A stretch of DNA of 64,000 bases from Spirochaetota bacterium (GTDB lineage Bacteria > Spirochaetota > UBA4802 > UBA5550), in contig JAFGJX010000004.1 in the NCBI GenBank assembly GCA_016928865.1, positions 1-64,000 of the forward strand. Direction: 5' to 3'. Position 1 is the stretch's first letter, and each line of letters starts with the position of its first letter. The position numbers and the translations under genes were made by a program. The notes under the pieces were generated by a model. It searched no databases, was not told the DNA's origin, and was given only the letters and a program-made list of their open reading frames with translations. Shown here piece after piece: positions 18,421 through 28,482 of the stretch.

Positions 18421-21143
18421 ACCCTGACGTTCGCATTGCCCTTGATCGCGGCCTGGGCGGCCGCCAGTCGGGCGATCGGCACGCGGTACGGTGAACAGCT
18501 GACGTAGTTCAGCCCTACGAGATGGCAGAATTCCACCGAGCTGGGCTCTCCGCCGTGCTCGCCGCAGATACCTACCTTGAGATCCTTTCGTGTTTTTCTG
18601 CCTTTCTCTACCGCTGATTTTACAAGCTGGCCCACGCCGTCGCGGTCAAGCACGCGGAAAGGATCGACGGGCAGTATCTTTTTCTCGACATACTCCGGGA
18701 GGAATTTGCCGGCGTCGTCACGGCTGAATCCGAATGTCATCTGGGTGAGGTCGTTTGTTCCGAAGGAGAAGAACTGCGCCTCGCCCGCGATCAGATCGGC
18801 GGTCACCGCGGCGCGTGGAACTTCGATCATCGTACCGACCAGATAGTCGACCTTAACCTTTTTCTCCCTCATGACCTTTTCGGCTGTTTCAATTATTATA
18901 TTCTTTTGCATTTTCAGCTCGTTAACGTGGCCAACGAGCGGAACCATTACCTCGGGCTTTACGTTGACTCCTTCCTTTTTGAGCTGACATGCGGCCTCGA
19001 AAATCGCCCGGGCCTGCATTTCAGTTATTTCCGGATAGGTAATGCCGAGCCGGCATCCACGATGGCCCAGCATCGGATTGAATTCGTGGAGCGATTCAAC
19101 CTTGGCCTTTATTTCACTCACCGGTATCTTCAGCTGGCGCGCCATCTCTTTCTGGTTCTTTTCCTCATGCGGAACGAATTCATGGAGGGGCGGATCAAGA
19201 AGGCGTATGGTGACACCGAAGCCCTTCATGGCCTTGAGGATGCCGTAGAAATCTTTTCTCTGCATAGCGAGGAGTTTCGCGAGGGCCTTCTTCCTGCCTG
19301 CGAGATCGTTTGCCAGGATCATTTCACGCATGGCCTTTATCCGGTCGCCTTCGAAAAACATGTGCTCTGTGCGGCAGAGACCGATGCCCTCGGCGCCGAA
19401 ATTACGGGCGACCTCGGCATCGTGAGGAGTGTCGGCATTCGTGCGTACGCCAAGCTTGCGGGATTCGTCCGCCCATTTCATGATGGTCCCGAAATTCCCG
19501 GAGAGCTGCGCGTCAATTGTCGGGACCTTGCCGAGCATCACTTCGCCGGATGAGCCGTCGAGGGAGATGTAATCACCCTGCTTGACGGTAAGGTTCTTGA
19601 TCTTGAATATTCGTTTCTTGTAGTCGACTTCAAGCTCGCTGCAGCCGGAAACGCAGCATTTCCCCATGCCGCGCGCAACGACTGCCGCGTGTGACGTCAT
19701 GCCGCCGCGTGCGGTCAGAATGCCCTGCGCGGCTGACATCCCTTTCAGGTCTTCAGGTGATGTTTCGACCCGCACCAGCACTACCTTTTCCCCTCTGGCG
19801 TTCCATGCCTCGGCATCGTCAGCATTAAAGACAACTCTGCCCACGCCGGCGCCGGGTGATGCGGGAAGACCGCGGGTGATAACGGTGCGTTTCGCTTTCG
19901 GATCGAGCGTCGGGTGCAGGAGCTGGTCAAGCGAAGCGGGATCGATCCGCATGATGGCCTCATTCTTTGTAATGAGACCCTGCTTGACCATATCCACCGC
20001 AATTTTAACCGCGGCTGCTGCGGTACGCTTGCCATTCCTGGTCTGAAGCATCCAGAGCTTCTGGTTCTGGATGGTGAATTCAATATCCTGCATGTCGCGG
20101 TAGTGCTTTTCGAGCTTGTTGTAAATATCATCGAGCTGGCGGTAGGCTTTCGGCATATACTCTTCAAGAGATGGATATTTCTTCTTTCGATCGCCTTCGG
20201 ATATCTTGTTCTCCTTCGCCCATTTTTTTGACCCGACAACCGTTACCTGCTGCGGTGTCCTGATCCCGGCAACGACGTCTTCTCCCTGAGCGTTGATCAG
20301 GTATTCACCGTAGAAGCGGTTGTCCCCGGTCGACGGATCGCGCGTGAAGGCGACGCCGGTGGCGCAGTCTTCGCCCATGTTCCCGAAGACCATAGCCTGG
20401 ATGTTAACGGCGGTCCCCCAGCTGTCCTCAATGCCGTTCATCTTGCGGTACAGAATCGCGCGTTCGTTCATCCATGATCCGAAAACGGCGCCGATCGCTC
20501 CCCAGAGTTGCTCGTAGGGATCGGAAGGGAAGTCCTTTTTCAGTTTTTTCTTGATAAGCGCCTTGAACTGGGCGACCAGCTCCTTCAGATCGTCAACCGT
20601 GAGGTCAAGGTCCATCTTTATTTTACGCTTTTTCTTGAGGTTATCCATCACTTCTTCGAACGGGTCGTGCTCATCCTTGGATTCAGGCTTGAGCCCCATG
20701 ACCACGTCTCCGTACATGGCTATAAAACGCCGGTATGAATCCCAGCCGAAGCGCTCGTTACCAGATTTTTTTATAATACCCTGGATTGTTTTATCGTTCA
20801 GTCCGAGATTGAGTACCGTGTCCATCATGCCGGGCATTGAAGCCCGGGCTCCGGAGCGGACCGATACCAGCAGAGGATTGCTGACATCGCCGAATTTCGC
20901 TCCCATGATCTGTTCCACTTTTTTCATTGCGTTTCTGACTTCATCGGTCAGACCCGGAGGGTACTTTCTGTTGTTTTTATAGAATTCAGTACATACATCA
21001 GTTGTTATGGTAAACCCGGCCGGAACGGGGATACCAAGATTTGACATTTCAGCGAGATTGGCTCCTTTGCCGCCGAGAAGGTTTTTCATATCAGCTTTGC
21101 CTTCGGAAGACCCTCCTCCGAACAAATACACTCGTTTGGTCAT
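18405..21143 (-). CDS. ppdK: Pyruvate, phosphate dikinase
   Basis: Interconverts PEP, AMP and pyrophosphate with pyruvate, ATP and phosphate, working in glycolysis or gluconeogenesis. At 912 residues it is full length. The N-terminal ATP-grasp domain opens [21 protein letters not shown]; the swivelling domain carries [15 protein letters not shown] with phospho-histidine H485; the PEP/pyruvate TIM barrel ends with [10 protein letters not shown] and catalytic C860. AAGGAG lies before the ATG. The 200-bp upstream leader contains alternative hairpins. A PPi-linked enzyme suits energy-limited fermentative or anaerobic metabolism. Confidence 0.97.
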   Translation of the reverse strand: MTKRVYLFGGGSSEGKADMKNLLGGKGANLAEMSNLGIPVPAGFTITTDVCTEFYKNNRKYPPGLTDEVRNAMKKVEQIMGAKFGDVSNPLLVSVRSGARASMPGMMDTVLNLGLNDKTIQGIIKKSGNERFGWDSYRRFIAMYGDVVMGLKPESKDEHDPFEEVMDNLKKKRKIKMDLDLTVDDLKELVAQFKALIKKKLKKDFPSDPYEQLWGAIGAVFGSWMNERAILYRKMNGIEDSWGTAVNIQAMVFGNMGEDCATGVAFTRDPSTGDNRFYGEYLINAQGEDVVAGIRTPQQVTVVGSKKWAKENKISEGDRKKKYPSLEEYMPKAYRQLDDIYNKLEKHYRDMQDIEFTIQNQKLWMLQTRNGKRTAAAAVKIAVDMVKQGLITKNEAIMRIDPASLDQLLHPTLDPKAKRTVITRGLPASPGAGVGRVVFNADDAEAWNARGEKVVLVRVETSPEDLKGMSAAQGILTARGGMTSHAAVVARGMGKCCVSGCSELEVDYKKRIFKIKNLTVKQGDYISLDGSSGEVMLGKVPTIDAQLSGNFGTIMKWADESRKLGVRTNADTPHDAEVARNFGAEGIGLCRTEHMFFEGDRIKAMREMILANDLAGRKKALAKLLAMQRKDFYGILKAMKGFGVTIRLLDPPLHEFVPHEEKNQKEMARQLKIPVSEIKAKVESLHEFNPMLGHRGCRLGITYPEITEMQARAIFEAACQLKKEGVNVKPEVMVPLVGHVNELKMQKNIIIETAEKVMREKKVKVDYLVGTMIEVPRAAVTADLIAGEAQFFSFGTNDLTQMTFGFSRDDAGKFLPEYVEKKILPVDPFRVLDRDGVGQLVKSAVEKGRKTRKDLKVGICGEHGGEPSSVEFCHLVGLNYVSCSPYRVPIARLAAAQAAIKGNANVRVSSTA

Positions 21144-21259
21144 ACTGATTCTCCTTGTGTAGGTATTTTTAGAAAAAATTAGATCAGTTATATTCAGTTG
21201 TAAAACTATTCACGCGCCCGCGCGGAATAATAAAAAAATGTATTACTTGGACTCCCTCT

Positions 21260-21285
21260 GGATCAATACTGATCCGCTGGTATTG
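21260..21285 (-). other. Mutually exclusive hairpins in the ppdK leader
   Basis: GGATCA-ATAC-TGATCC (21260-21275) and CAATAC...GTATTG (21264-21285) share bases, so only one can form at a time. They lie about 120 nt upstream of the ppdK start in its 5' region. No T-run or known riboswitch consensus is seen. Confidence 0.3.
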
Positions 21286-21343
21286 AATATTGAAAATGGC
21301 CGCGTACTTGTAAAGATTAATTTTTCTCCCGGATTAAAAACAG

Positions 21344-22285
21344 TTACATGAGCTTCAGTATTCTCCGCAATAAACACGCCTCTACATTGGGGCATTTTTT
21401 GCAAAAGTCGTCATCAGAATTAAAATCATCCTCGGCGCAGAGGTCTTTTGAATCCTGGGTCATGATCTCCTTGAACTTGATGTACTGGTATTCGTCATCA
21501 GTAAGCGAGGCGGGTCCTGAGGACTCGATCTTTTTCAAAATATTTTCAAGCAGTATCTCTTCCGTGGATTCCTTACGGGCTGTTTTTACCTGGCGGCGGT
21601 CAATTTCACGGCTGAGACGAGCCTTTATAATTTTTGATTTAAAGGTGATGCCGCGCTTACGAACAATGAGAAAATATATTATACCGAATAGAAGGCCGCC
21701 GAGATGGCCGGCGTGAGAGACCGGGCTCTGGGCTCCGGATGCGATAAGTGAATAGAGCTCTATACTTCCGTAGAGGATCACGAGAAATTTTGCCTTCATG
21801 GGAATGATAAAGAAAAGAAGGATTTCCGCGTTGGGAAAAAGCATTCCGAAAGCAAGCAGGAGCCCAAAAACCGCACCTGAGGCCCCGATAGTCGGAATCG
21901 GGTAGTCTATGCCTCCGAGTATGGTGTTGATCGTCAGGATGGTTATGCCTGCGCCTATTCCGGTAAACAGATAGTATATCAGGAATCGCCTGCCGCCCCA
22001 TGCCTGTTCAACAGGTATCCCGAAGATCAGCAATGCATACATGTTTAAAAAAAGATGTAAAAAACCGCCATGGAGGAACATGTAAGTGAATAGCTGCCAG
22101 ATATAATACCGTCCAAGCGCCAGTGCCGGGCTCAGCCCGAAATAAATGGTAAGATTCTCACTAAATGATCCCCCCGGGGCTTCTGGGGGGCCCATTGAAA
22201 ACAGTATCTGCACGAAAAAAACCGCAACATTGAGCATGATGAGACGCATTACCCAGCTTTTTGTATATGTTTCGGTACCGTTCAT
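21344..22285 (-). CDS. Rhomboid-family intramembrane serine protease
   Basis: Cuts transmembrane helices inside the inner membrane. The 313-residue product has six to seven membrane helices in residues 15-200. The nucleophile lies in GASGAVFG (near residue 139) and the catalytic histidine in SHAGHLGGLLFG (near 192); the helix-2 HGGFLHLFLNMYAL motif is also present. The C-terminal 110 residues are soluble and charged and end with CKKCPNVEACLLRR, a possible zinc-binding group not typical of simple rhomboids. I chose the ATG at 22285, six bases after GGAAGG, over one five codons upstream. Confidence 0.9.
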   Translation of the reverse strand: MNGTETYTKSWVMRLIMLNVAVFFVQILFSMGPPEAPGGSFSENLTIYFGLSPALALGRYYIWQLFTYMFLHGGFLHLFLNMYALLIFGIPVEQAWGGRRFLIYYLFTGIGAGITILTINTILGGIDYPIPTIGASGAVFGLLLAFGMLFPNAEILLFFIIPMKAKFLVILYGSIELYSLIASGAQSPVSHAGHLGGLLFGIIYFLIVRKRGITFKSKIIKARLSREIDRRQVKTARKESTEEILLENILKKIESSGPASLTDDEYQYIKFKEIMTQDSKDLCAEDDFNSDDDFCKKCPNVEACLLRRILKLM

Positions 22286-22415
22286 TCTATATCCTTCCAT
22301 CCGGCTTGGTGCAGTCTACTTAGTATCGGCAATTTCAGTAAAGTCATTTTTTTCTAGGAGCTTGAATAGAGGGGGCAGAGGTCAGAGGATCCGAGGGCAT
22401 AATCCCGAGCGAGAT

Positions 22416-22943
22416 TCATGTATCGGTCCGGGCGATGACGTCCCGAGCAAAATTCATGGCATTTCTCTCGTCATCTGCACCGGGATGCTCGTTCATTTCA
22501 GCGACCATGCGGTTCCACTCATCATCACTGATTTTTTTTGATTTTTTTATAAAATCATGCAGCTGTGGAGCAAGTTTTCCCTGACATTCAAAACAGCCGT
22601 GATAGGTGATCCTCTTTTTTTTACAGAGCGAATCGAGATAGATCATGCACTGTTCGTAATCTGACTTGCTGTATGCGGCTGAAGCATGGGTGATAAATCC
22701 TGCCAGTTGAAAATACGGCTTATCGGGAAGGGATGTGAGCACTCGACGCACAGGTTCCGAGATTGTCCCTGCATGACAGGGCGATCCGATAAAAACAAGA
22801 TCGAAATTGCCAAAGGATATTGTGTCGAGCGCATCGTTCTTTAATATTGTCGCTGTATGTGCGTCGGAGATTCCCTTGTGTATGGTCCGCGCTATTTGTT
22901 CGGTGTTGCCAGTCTGGGTGTAATAGGCGATTAATATTCTCAT
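22416..22943 (-). CDS. Flavodoxin-family protein
   Basis: A 175-residue FMN-binding electron-transfer or NAD(P)H-quinone-oxidoreductase-like protein. The phosphate loop YYTQTGNTEQIARTI (residues 7-21) is the classic flavodoxin signature, and FIGSPCHAGTISEPVRR near 53 lies where the isoalloxazine-binding loop is expected. It ends three bases from the start of the previous gene in the same direction, so the two are cotranscribed. A short CFECQGKLAPQL stretch near 137 adds two cysteines. Partner proteins are unknown. Confidence 0.85.
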   Translation of the reverse strand: MRILIAYYTQTGNTEQIARTIHKGISDAHTATILKNDALDTISFGNFDLVFIGSPCHAGTISEPVRRVLTSLPDKPYFQLAGFITHASAAYSKSDYEQCMIYLDSLCKKKRITYHGCFECQGKLAPQLHDFIKKSKKISDDEWNRMVAEMNEHPGADDERNAMNFARDVIARTDT

Positions 22944-22946
22944 CGT

Positions 22947-23744
22947 TTATTCGAAATCGGTATACAGTTTGTCGTTGTAATCGAAGGAAGTGAGCGGTTC
23001 GGCGCCGCCGTGCGATATAGAGATCATAATGAGATATTTCATGATGCCGCGGTCCGGCCGAAGGCCGGCAGCTGTTTCAAGAGACGCCACTGAGTGGTCC
23101 AGATCAAGTCCATAGAGGTACCGGTAGCAGAGCTGATATGACAGCGGGAGGGATATTTTGTAGAGTCCCGTCGTCTTGTTGTCAATCGACATCATCAGTC
23201 CCGCCGGCACGGTTGCCGCGTATGTGTAGGGCATCCAGCTGTTCCAGGTGTGCGGGTGGCTGCCGATAATGGACTCGACCGTTGAGGGGAAAGCCATACC
23301 GCAGATTGGATCATAATCGTACAGCAGTAGACTCGCGTGGGAAGCGGTCGATGTAAGCTTTTTGATCCGGTTTTTGTTCAGGCTTGAGAAGGTGTTCTTT
23401 CCGGGATCCTTCAGTGCAGTATCCAGGAGCGCCGCGCCACGGACAACCTGCCCGTCATGGTATGCAATCTGGACGAGGAAGGCAATGTCTCCAAGAATTT
23501 TTTCCGGATCAGTTTTCAGTCTTTTAATACGCCATGATGTCTGTATGGCGTTTCCCGGCGTCCTGATTATCTTGTTGTCAAAGAGCTGCTTCATGCCTGA
23601 AAAAAGCGAGCGCGTTACTGCACCGCTGTCCCAGTTCACGGGATACTGCGCGCTGATGACCGTATAAATAAGTGATTCAAGTTCCATGGTGAGGCTTTTC
23701 ATGCTGTTTTTACCGGAAGGAGCGATTTGCTTGATAATTTTCAT
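22947..23744 (-). CDS. Protein of unknown function
   Basis: Not recognised. A 265-residue, apparently soluble protein without signal peptide. It contains repeated serine/leucine-rich stretches and a central region HASLLLYDYDPICGMAFPST. Composition (W, Y, H rich with few charges at the C terminus) suggests an all-helical fold. The start is uncertain: no Shine-Dalgarno before the ATG at 23744, and an internal ATG at 23702 is possible. It is followed after 3 nt by the flavodoxin gene. Confidence 0.6.
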   Translation of the reverse strand: MKIIKQIAPSGKNSMKSLTMELESLIYTVISAQYPVNWDSGAVTRSLFSGMKQLFDNKIIRTPGNAIQTSWRIKRLKTDPEKILGDIAFLVQIAYHDGQVVRGAALLDTALKDPGKNTFSSLNKNRIKKLTSTASHASLLLYDYDPICGMAFPSTVESIIGSHPHTWNSWMPYTYAATVPAGLMMSIDNKTTGLYKISLPLSYQLCYRYLYGLDLDHSVASLETAAGLRPDRGIMKYLIMISISHGGAEPLTSFDYNDKLYTDFE

Positions 23745-23849
23745 GATGCAAGCATATATAGTTTTACGAAAATAACAAGTAATTTTTTATTAAAAAAAAT
23801 CTATAACATGTGCGTTCCCTGGAGGGTGAATGGAAAAGCTGAAGCTGTT

Positions 23850-24635
23850 TTATCTTTTTTGCCTGAAGAGCCACTCGAACAGGGCGGGATCATTGAATGC
23901 CATGCCCCATGAGAAATGATTGATATCCGGGTATTCGGTATATCGCGGGAATCCGCCCGCTTTCACGAGGGCGTTGATCATATTTCGGGAGCGTGCGACT
24001 TTAACCAGGGGATCGAGCGCGCCATGAAAGGCCCAGATGGGTATCATGGCGATACGGGATGCCTGCGTTTCATCGCCGCCGCCGCACACCGGGACCGCGG
24101 CGGCGAAAAGATCAGGCCATCGCTGGATTGCCTCCCATGCTCCAAATCCGCCCATTGAGTAGCCGGCGACATAGACCCGCGAGACATCAATTGAAAATTC
24201 TTTCGGCAGTTGTCTGGCTAATTCAATCGAAGCGGCGAGCGCCTCTGTCGGTTTTTCCTGCATGGTGTGGCGATCGGATTTCCAGTCCACATCCGCCCAT
24301 TTCATATCAACGGGGCACTGCGGCGCGATAATGAAGCAGGGATATCGGTCCATATTCTGTTCTGCGGCGAATATATTGAGACCGACATATAATTGTTTGC
24401 GGTTATCCGTACCGCGCTCGTCAGAGCCATGAAGAAAGAGGATGAGCGGGTATTTCAGTAAAGGGTTGTACTTTTTTGGCTTCAAGAGACGATAGGGTAG
24501 GGAAAAATCATGGATGCTGAAGAGCCGAGCCTGAAAGCGGCGGGCCATATCGTCAGCATGAGCTGGGTTTCCCGGAATTAATAAAAATATTGATGCGATA
24601 ATGCATGCGGGCAGGGATGCCTTGGTTCGCTTCAT
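23850..24635 (-). CDS. Exported alpha/beta hydrolase (esterase family)
   Basis: A 261-residue hydrolase with a signal peptide (about 1-27, ending PAHADD), so it acts outside the cytoplasm. The nucleophile elbow is GYSMGGFGAWEA (serine near residue 160), the oxyanion region is FLHGSDERGTDN near 68, and likely acid and base residues are in HGALDPLVKV and the final NHFSWGMAF (H near 242). The family includes feruloyl-esterase-like and PHB-depolymerase-like enzymes; substrate is unknown. It lies seven bases downstream of the MORN lipoprotein gene, in one transcript. Confidence 0.82.
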   Translation of the reverse strand: MKRTKASLPACIIASIFLLIPGNPAHADDMARRFQARLFSIHDFSLPYRLLKPKKYNPLLKYPLILFLHGSDERGTDNRKQLYVGLNIFAAEQNMDRYPCFIIAPQCPVDMKWADVDWKSDRHTMQEKPTEALAASIELARQLPKEFSIDVSRVYVAGYSMGGFGAWEAIQRWPDLFAAAVPVCGGGDETQASRIAMIPIWAFHGALDPLVKVARSRNMINALVKAGGFPRYTEYPDINHFSWGMAFNDPALFEWLFRQKR

Positions 24636-24641
24636 ATACTG

Positions 24642-25214
24642 TTATTTTCCGACAAAGACATCATTTAAAAACAAACCTTTTTCAACGGTTCCGTCCGGGC
24701 CGGTCATAACGCCCTGGCCGTGCCGTTTCCCGTCTTTGAATACTCCTTCATATTTTGATCCATCGGGCCAGGTATACACGCCGGTTCCGTTCTTTTCTCC
24801 ATTTTTCCATTCACCGGTATAGGTCTCGCCGTTGTCTTTTGTCAGGGTGCCCTGTCCGCTTCGTTTATTATCCTCCCAGTTTCCATCGTAGCGGGACCCG
24901 TCTTTATCTGTCTCCACTCCATTTCCGTTGCGCTTGCTTTTAGCCCACATGCCTTCGTAGCGTTTGCCGTCGGCTCCGGTAAATACGCCTTTCCCCTGCA
25001 TCGCGTCGTATTCCCAATAGCCGTCATACTGATTGCCGTTGGGCCAGCTCATTTTTCCGTATCCATGCTTCATGCCGTCTTTTACTTCCCCAACGTATTT
25101 TGAGCCGTCGTCAAAATGCACGGTCCTGATATTACCCTGCTTGATAAAACAGCTCGTCAAGAAAAGCGCGGTTGTTATGATGAATGTGGTTGCCTGAAAC
25201 ATACGTGTTTTCAT
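24642..25214 (-). CDS. MORN-repeat lipoprotein
   Basis: A 190-residue lipoprotein; lipobox LTSC with C20. I chose ATG 25214 because AGGAG lies seven bases upstream and it gives a clean signal peptide, unlike the start 66 nt earlier. The mature part is almost entirely MORN repeats, about six, each like YVGEVKDGMKHGYGKMSWPNG, forming an elongated beta meander. Bacterial MORN proteins bind lipids or other proteins at the envelope; function here is unknown. It follows the PseG-like gene by 62 nt. Confidence 0.85.
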   Translation of the reverse strand: MKTRMFQATTFIITTALFLTSCFIKQGNIRTVHFDDGSKYVGEVKDGMKHGYGKMSWPNGNQYDGYWEYDAMQGKGVFTGADGKRYEGMWAKSKRNGNGVETDKDGSRYDGNWEDNKRSGQGTLTKDNGETYTGEWKNGEKNGTGVYTWPDGSKYEGVFKDGKRHGQGVMTGPDGTVEKGLFLNDVFVGK

Positions 25215-25276
25215 AGGACTTCTCCTCAATATGTTATTCGATGATGGTCCATAGGATGATAATTGCAATACATTTT

Positions 25277-26203
25277 TCACTTTTTTACGGGCCAGTCATC
25301 TGCAAGATAGGGCGCTATTTTTGAATAAAACAGCTCCATTCTCTTTTCGATATGGGCCAGAACAAGCGCAGGATCTATTCTGTCCGCCTGGTTTTCGAGG
25401 CATGCGGCCGTTATGGTTTGCCGTGCCCGATCAGGATCCAGGCCTTCCCTGGTGCCCAGGTTGATGACGCCAAGGTCATCTTTAGCCTTGTCCGCGAGCA
25501 TTGAATGATATTCTGTCGGATTGAGTGAAATAAGGCGGCATCCGGCCGCGCGGCCCTCATAAAGGGTAATGCCGAAATGGGAAATCAGAACCCGCGAGGA
25601 AAGAAGCGCTTCTGCGTACGGCATGGCCAGGTCCGACAATGTCCTTTCCTTGAAGAGAAATGATTTCTCGCCGCAAAGAAGAGCGCAGGTGGCATTATCC
25701 GGTATGAGGGAGAGGAGAAAATCGACCGTGTCTGCGGGAGGATTATATCCGGTGTAAATAGCGCAATCAATGGTCCTTTTTACGCTCCTGTTATGGATGA
25801 GCTGCATTGAATTGATAAAGTTATAGCCGAAAATGAATGCTTTTTTTGATCTCAGCGGATAGTTCAGGTTCGGTAAAAGGTCAATGGCAAGGTCGGCGAA
25901 ATCACGGCCCGGCCCGCAATCGTCGATCGTGATGACTCTGCAGTATCGCTTGAGGCGGAGCATTTCCTCAACCGATGAGTCCCGCATGTCCCTGATAAGG
26001 CATGAGCTTCCGGGCTGAATATACGGCAGGGCCCTGCATGGAAGTGAGAGCGGGGGTTCCTCGATGCACGTATCATTTATGATGAAGGGACGCATGTTTT
26101 TTTTTCGTTCGAGAAAATCGACAAGCGCGGCCATTCTCTGGATATGTCCGGCGCCGAAACGGGTCCCCCATCCGGTGACGATTGATACAATTTCGCGTCT
26201 CAT
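25277..26203 (-). CDS. PseG-like nucleotide-sugar processing protein
   Basis: A 308-residue protein resembling PseG, the GT-B-fold hydrolase that removes UDP from a sugar in pseudaminic acid synthesis. Seen: the start GWGTRFGAGHIQRMAAL (family GxGHxxR nucleotide loop), TIDDCGPGRDFADLAIDLLPN near residue 92, and SHFGITLYEGRAAGCRLISL near 208, where the family binds UDP. Histidine of GAGH is kept. It overlaps the SpsF-like gene by four bases, so they are translated together. The sugar product is unknown, and glycosyltransferase activity is an alternative. Confidence 0.7.
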   Translation of the reverse strand: MRREIVSIVTGWGTRFGAGHIQRMAALVDFLERKKNMRPFIINDTCIEEPPLSLPCRALPYIQPGSSCLIRDMRDSSVEEMLRLKRYCRVITIDDCGPGRDFADLAIDLLPNLNYPLRSKKAFIFGYNFINSMQLIHNRSVKRTIDCAIYTGYNPPADTVDFLLSLIPDNATCALLCGEKSFLFKERTLSDLAMPYAEALLSSRVLISHFGITLYEGRAAGCRLISLNPTEYHSMLADKAKDDLGVINLGTREGLDPDRARQTITAACLENQADRIDPALVLAHIEKRMELFYSKIAPYLADDWPVKK

Positions 26204-26943
26204 TGGCTGCTTGAATGTGTCATGGGTCGCTGCTTGATGCTGCTGTTAATGGCAGCGATACCCGGATTCTGTTCAAGGAACGAGATAACATCCCGGAGCG
26301 GAAAAGGCTTACCGCGATACAGGTGCCGGTAGAGAATGTCAGCCAGTTGAAAATCCTCAGGCGTATCAACGGTGAGCCGCAGCTCCGGAAAAGGATTGTA
26401 TATCTCTATTTCACCGATTTCAATTTTAAACTCCTCGGGGTGCTCCCTGATATACGGCGTTACGTGCTCATGCTGGTGGGGCTTATCGCTTTTCCGGTAG
26501 GCGGTATCGAGAGCCGATCGTTTAACCATGCCGACGCCGGTGCCCAGGGGAAGGTTTGAAAAATAACAGAGATCAGATCCTGTTTTCAAGATGGCGTCGA
26601 TGCTCATTGCGGCGTAATCGGGATCCGTGAATGGGTTGTCGCCTGTCACCCGCATGATATAATCACCGCCAAACTCCTGAGCGGCTAGGTAGAAGCGCTC
26701 CAGCACGTTATCCTCCGGGCCGATAAACGCCGGGATCCCCATCGATTCTGCCAGGCTGATAATAACGCTGTTTTCGTCGCCGCCACACGTGGCAAGCACA
26801 ACGCGATCCACGCCCCGGGTGAGCTGTATACGCTCAAAAACATGCCCGAGAAGCGGCCTGCCGGCGAGGGGCATCATTCCCTTGCCGGGGAGCCGGGTTG
26901 ATCCCATGCGCGCCTGAATGATGGCTGTGATCTGTGGTTTCAT
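26200..26943 (-). CDS. SpsF-like cytidylyltransferase
   Basis: A 247-residue nucleotidyltransferase related to SpsF and CMP-sugar synthetases, which activates a sugar with CTP. It opens with IIQARMGSTRLPGKGMMPLAGRPLL (split: IIQARMGSTRLPGKG, then PLAGRPLL), the CTP-binding loop, and has MRVTGDNPFTDPD near residue 97 for metal and sugar binding. A downstream PseG-like protein and an upstream radical SAM protein share its operon, forming a sugar-modification unit. The sugar is unknown. Confidence 0.83.
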   Translation of the reverse strand: MKPQITAIIQARMGSTRLPGKGMMPLAGRPLLGHVFERIQLTRGVDRVVLATCGGDENSVIISLAESMGIPAFIGPEDNVLERFYLAAQEFGGDYIMRVTGDNPFTDPDYAAMSIDAILKTGSDLCYFSNLPLGTGVGMVKRSALDTAYRKSDKPHQHEHVTPYIREHPEEFKIEIGEIEIYNPFPELRLTVDTPEDFQLADILYRHLYRGKPFPLRDVISFLEQNPGIAAINSSIKQRPMTHSSSQ

Positions 26944-26982
26944 GATGTTATTAACGGTTCGGGGGGCCGCCTGTTGAACTGT

Positions 26983-28482
26983 CTAGAAGTTGAAGGTATA
27001 CCATTCGTCGCAGGATTTGCAATCGGGTTGCGCCGGATAGTCTTTTACGTATTCCTGTATGAATGCCTGCTTCCTTCTTTTCCAAATTTCCACAAGCGAG
27101 GCATCTTTAATATTCCCACAGGCATAAACGGCGTCCACGTCCTGCTTGCAGAATGTAATGGTTCCGTCAGCGGTGATGTACAGATCGCGCTGAAGATGCC
27201 AGCAGGGAATCCGGTCCAGGGGCGAAAGGTCGGAATAACGCCGGTCCTGGATCCTCCCCAGAAAGGTGTTCTGCTTCTGCAGAATGATGGGGACCTTCTT
27301 CTGCTCCCAGTAATCATAAAAGGCGTCCAGGTGGGGCTCCGTTTCATTGATCTTCATTATCTGTATATGCAGGCGGTCTTCAGCCGCATTCCTGAGGGCG
27401 TCAATGTTTCGCTGCACAAGCTCGAACCGGTCTATGCCATGGAGCTGTTCGTAGGTCTCGCGGTTCATCCCGTTCATGTTCACGATTGTCCTGGCCTTGG
27501 TCGCTTTCTCCGCGATAGCGGTACAATAGTTCGTATCGCAATAGATGCCGTTTGTTTCAATGATAATCGATTCTACAAGGGGCTCGTTCTGTGTCATGAC
27601 CAGAATTTCATAGAAATGGGGATGCATGAGCGGTTCCCCGGAACCGCCAAAGCACACGGTATAGGGAAGGCTGAAAGAACGCATCTGCCCGAGGATGCGC
27701 TCATACAGCGAAACATCCATCACGCCATTCGTTTTTGTCAGGGTCTTGCGGTAACAGAACAGACAGTCGCAGTCGCATTCACCCGTGAGTTCAATTTCCA
27801 GATAGGAAGGACCGACATAGAGCACTTCCGGATTGCGTTCAATTATCTCTTTCAATTTTTCATACGGCGGGACCGCATTGCCGGCTCGGTAGATGTTTTC
27901 CATGATACGGGCATCGCGCTTCCGGGAGGAGAGGAATGAAAGCCGCTTGTCCCTGATGTCAGGATCCCTGTAATATATTTCTATATCGAAATTGTTGATG
28001 TTAGACTTAATCACCTGTGACAGGGGCAGCGTCTTCTGGTCAAAGACCGGTATCGCATCAACGAGTTCTTTTGATACAATTTCGCAGGATAAGCCGGCGG
28101 GCAGGTTCTCAGAGTAGGTGAACTCGGCAAGATATGCGAGGTGAAGGTCCATCATCTCATTTATAATTGAAAGATCCATGAACGGAGCGTCGGCGCGGAT
28201 TTTACAGAGATGTGAAGACCCGGTACGGGCGAAAAGGTTTTTCCAGAAATCGACATCATCAGGACCGGATCGCACAAGGCAGGAGCTGGATCCACTCAGC
28301 CTGCCACTATACTGGACAGGAACAGAAAAGAAGATGGTGCCGGCATTTTCAATGGAGCGACATCGTTTATCGAAACTGTCAGGAAGATAGGTGTCGGCAA
28401 AAAAGAGGTCGTCTTCAGAGACTCCCTCGTCGATGTAGATCAGAATATCAATTTTCAACAGTTGCCCCGCCGTATCCTTCAA
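26983..28482 (-). CDS. Spiro-SPASM radical SAM protein
   Basis: A 499-residue radical SAM enzyme. The cluster-binding motif CDCDCLFC (CxxxCxxC, about residues 233-240) lies after a 200-residue N-terminal domain of unknown fold. The C-terminal SPASM region has further cysteines in CWHLQRDL, TFCKQDVDAVYACGN and CKSCDEW for auxiliary iron-sulfur clusters. This layout matches the spiro-SPASM family known from spirochetes; its substrate is unknown. Starts with TTG, coupled to the end of the chaperone gene (GGAG seven bases upstream), a rare start choice here. Shares an operon with SpsF-like and PseG-like genes. Confidence 0.82.
   Translation of the reverse strand: MKDTAGQLLKIDILIYIDEGVSEDDLFFADTYLPDSFDKRCRSIENAGTIFFSVPVQYSGRLSGSSSCLVRSGPDDVDFWKNLFARTGSSHLCKIRADAPFMDLSIINEMMDLHLAYLAEFTYSENLPAGLSCEIVSKELVDAIPVFDQKTLPLSQVIKSNINNFDIEIYYRDPDIRDKRLSFLSSRKRDARIMENIYRAGNAVPPYEKLKEIIERNPEVLYVGPSYLEIELTGECDCDCLFCYRKTLTKTNGVMDVSLYERILGQMRSFSLPYTVCFGGSGEPLMHPHFYEILVMTQNEPLVESIIIETNGIYCDTNYCTAIAEKATKARTIVNMNGMNRETYEQLHGIDRFELVQRNIDALRNAAEDRLHIQIMKINETEPHLDAFYDYWEQKKVPIILQKQNTFLGRIQDRRYSDLSPLDRIPCWHLQRDLYITADGTITFCKQDVDAVYACGNIKDASLVEIWKRRKQAFIQEYVKDYPAQPDCKSCDEWYTFNF

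Noticed and set aside
26974-27939. A 321-codon open frame on the plus strand opposite the spiro-SPASM gene.
   Set aside because: It is the complement of a well-recognised radical SAM gene with intact cluster and SPASM cysteines; the antisense product matches nothing.
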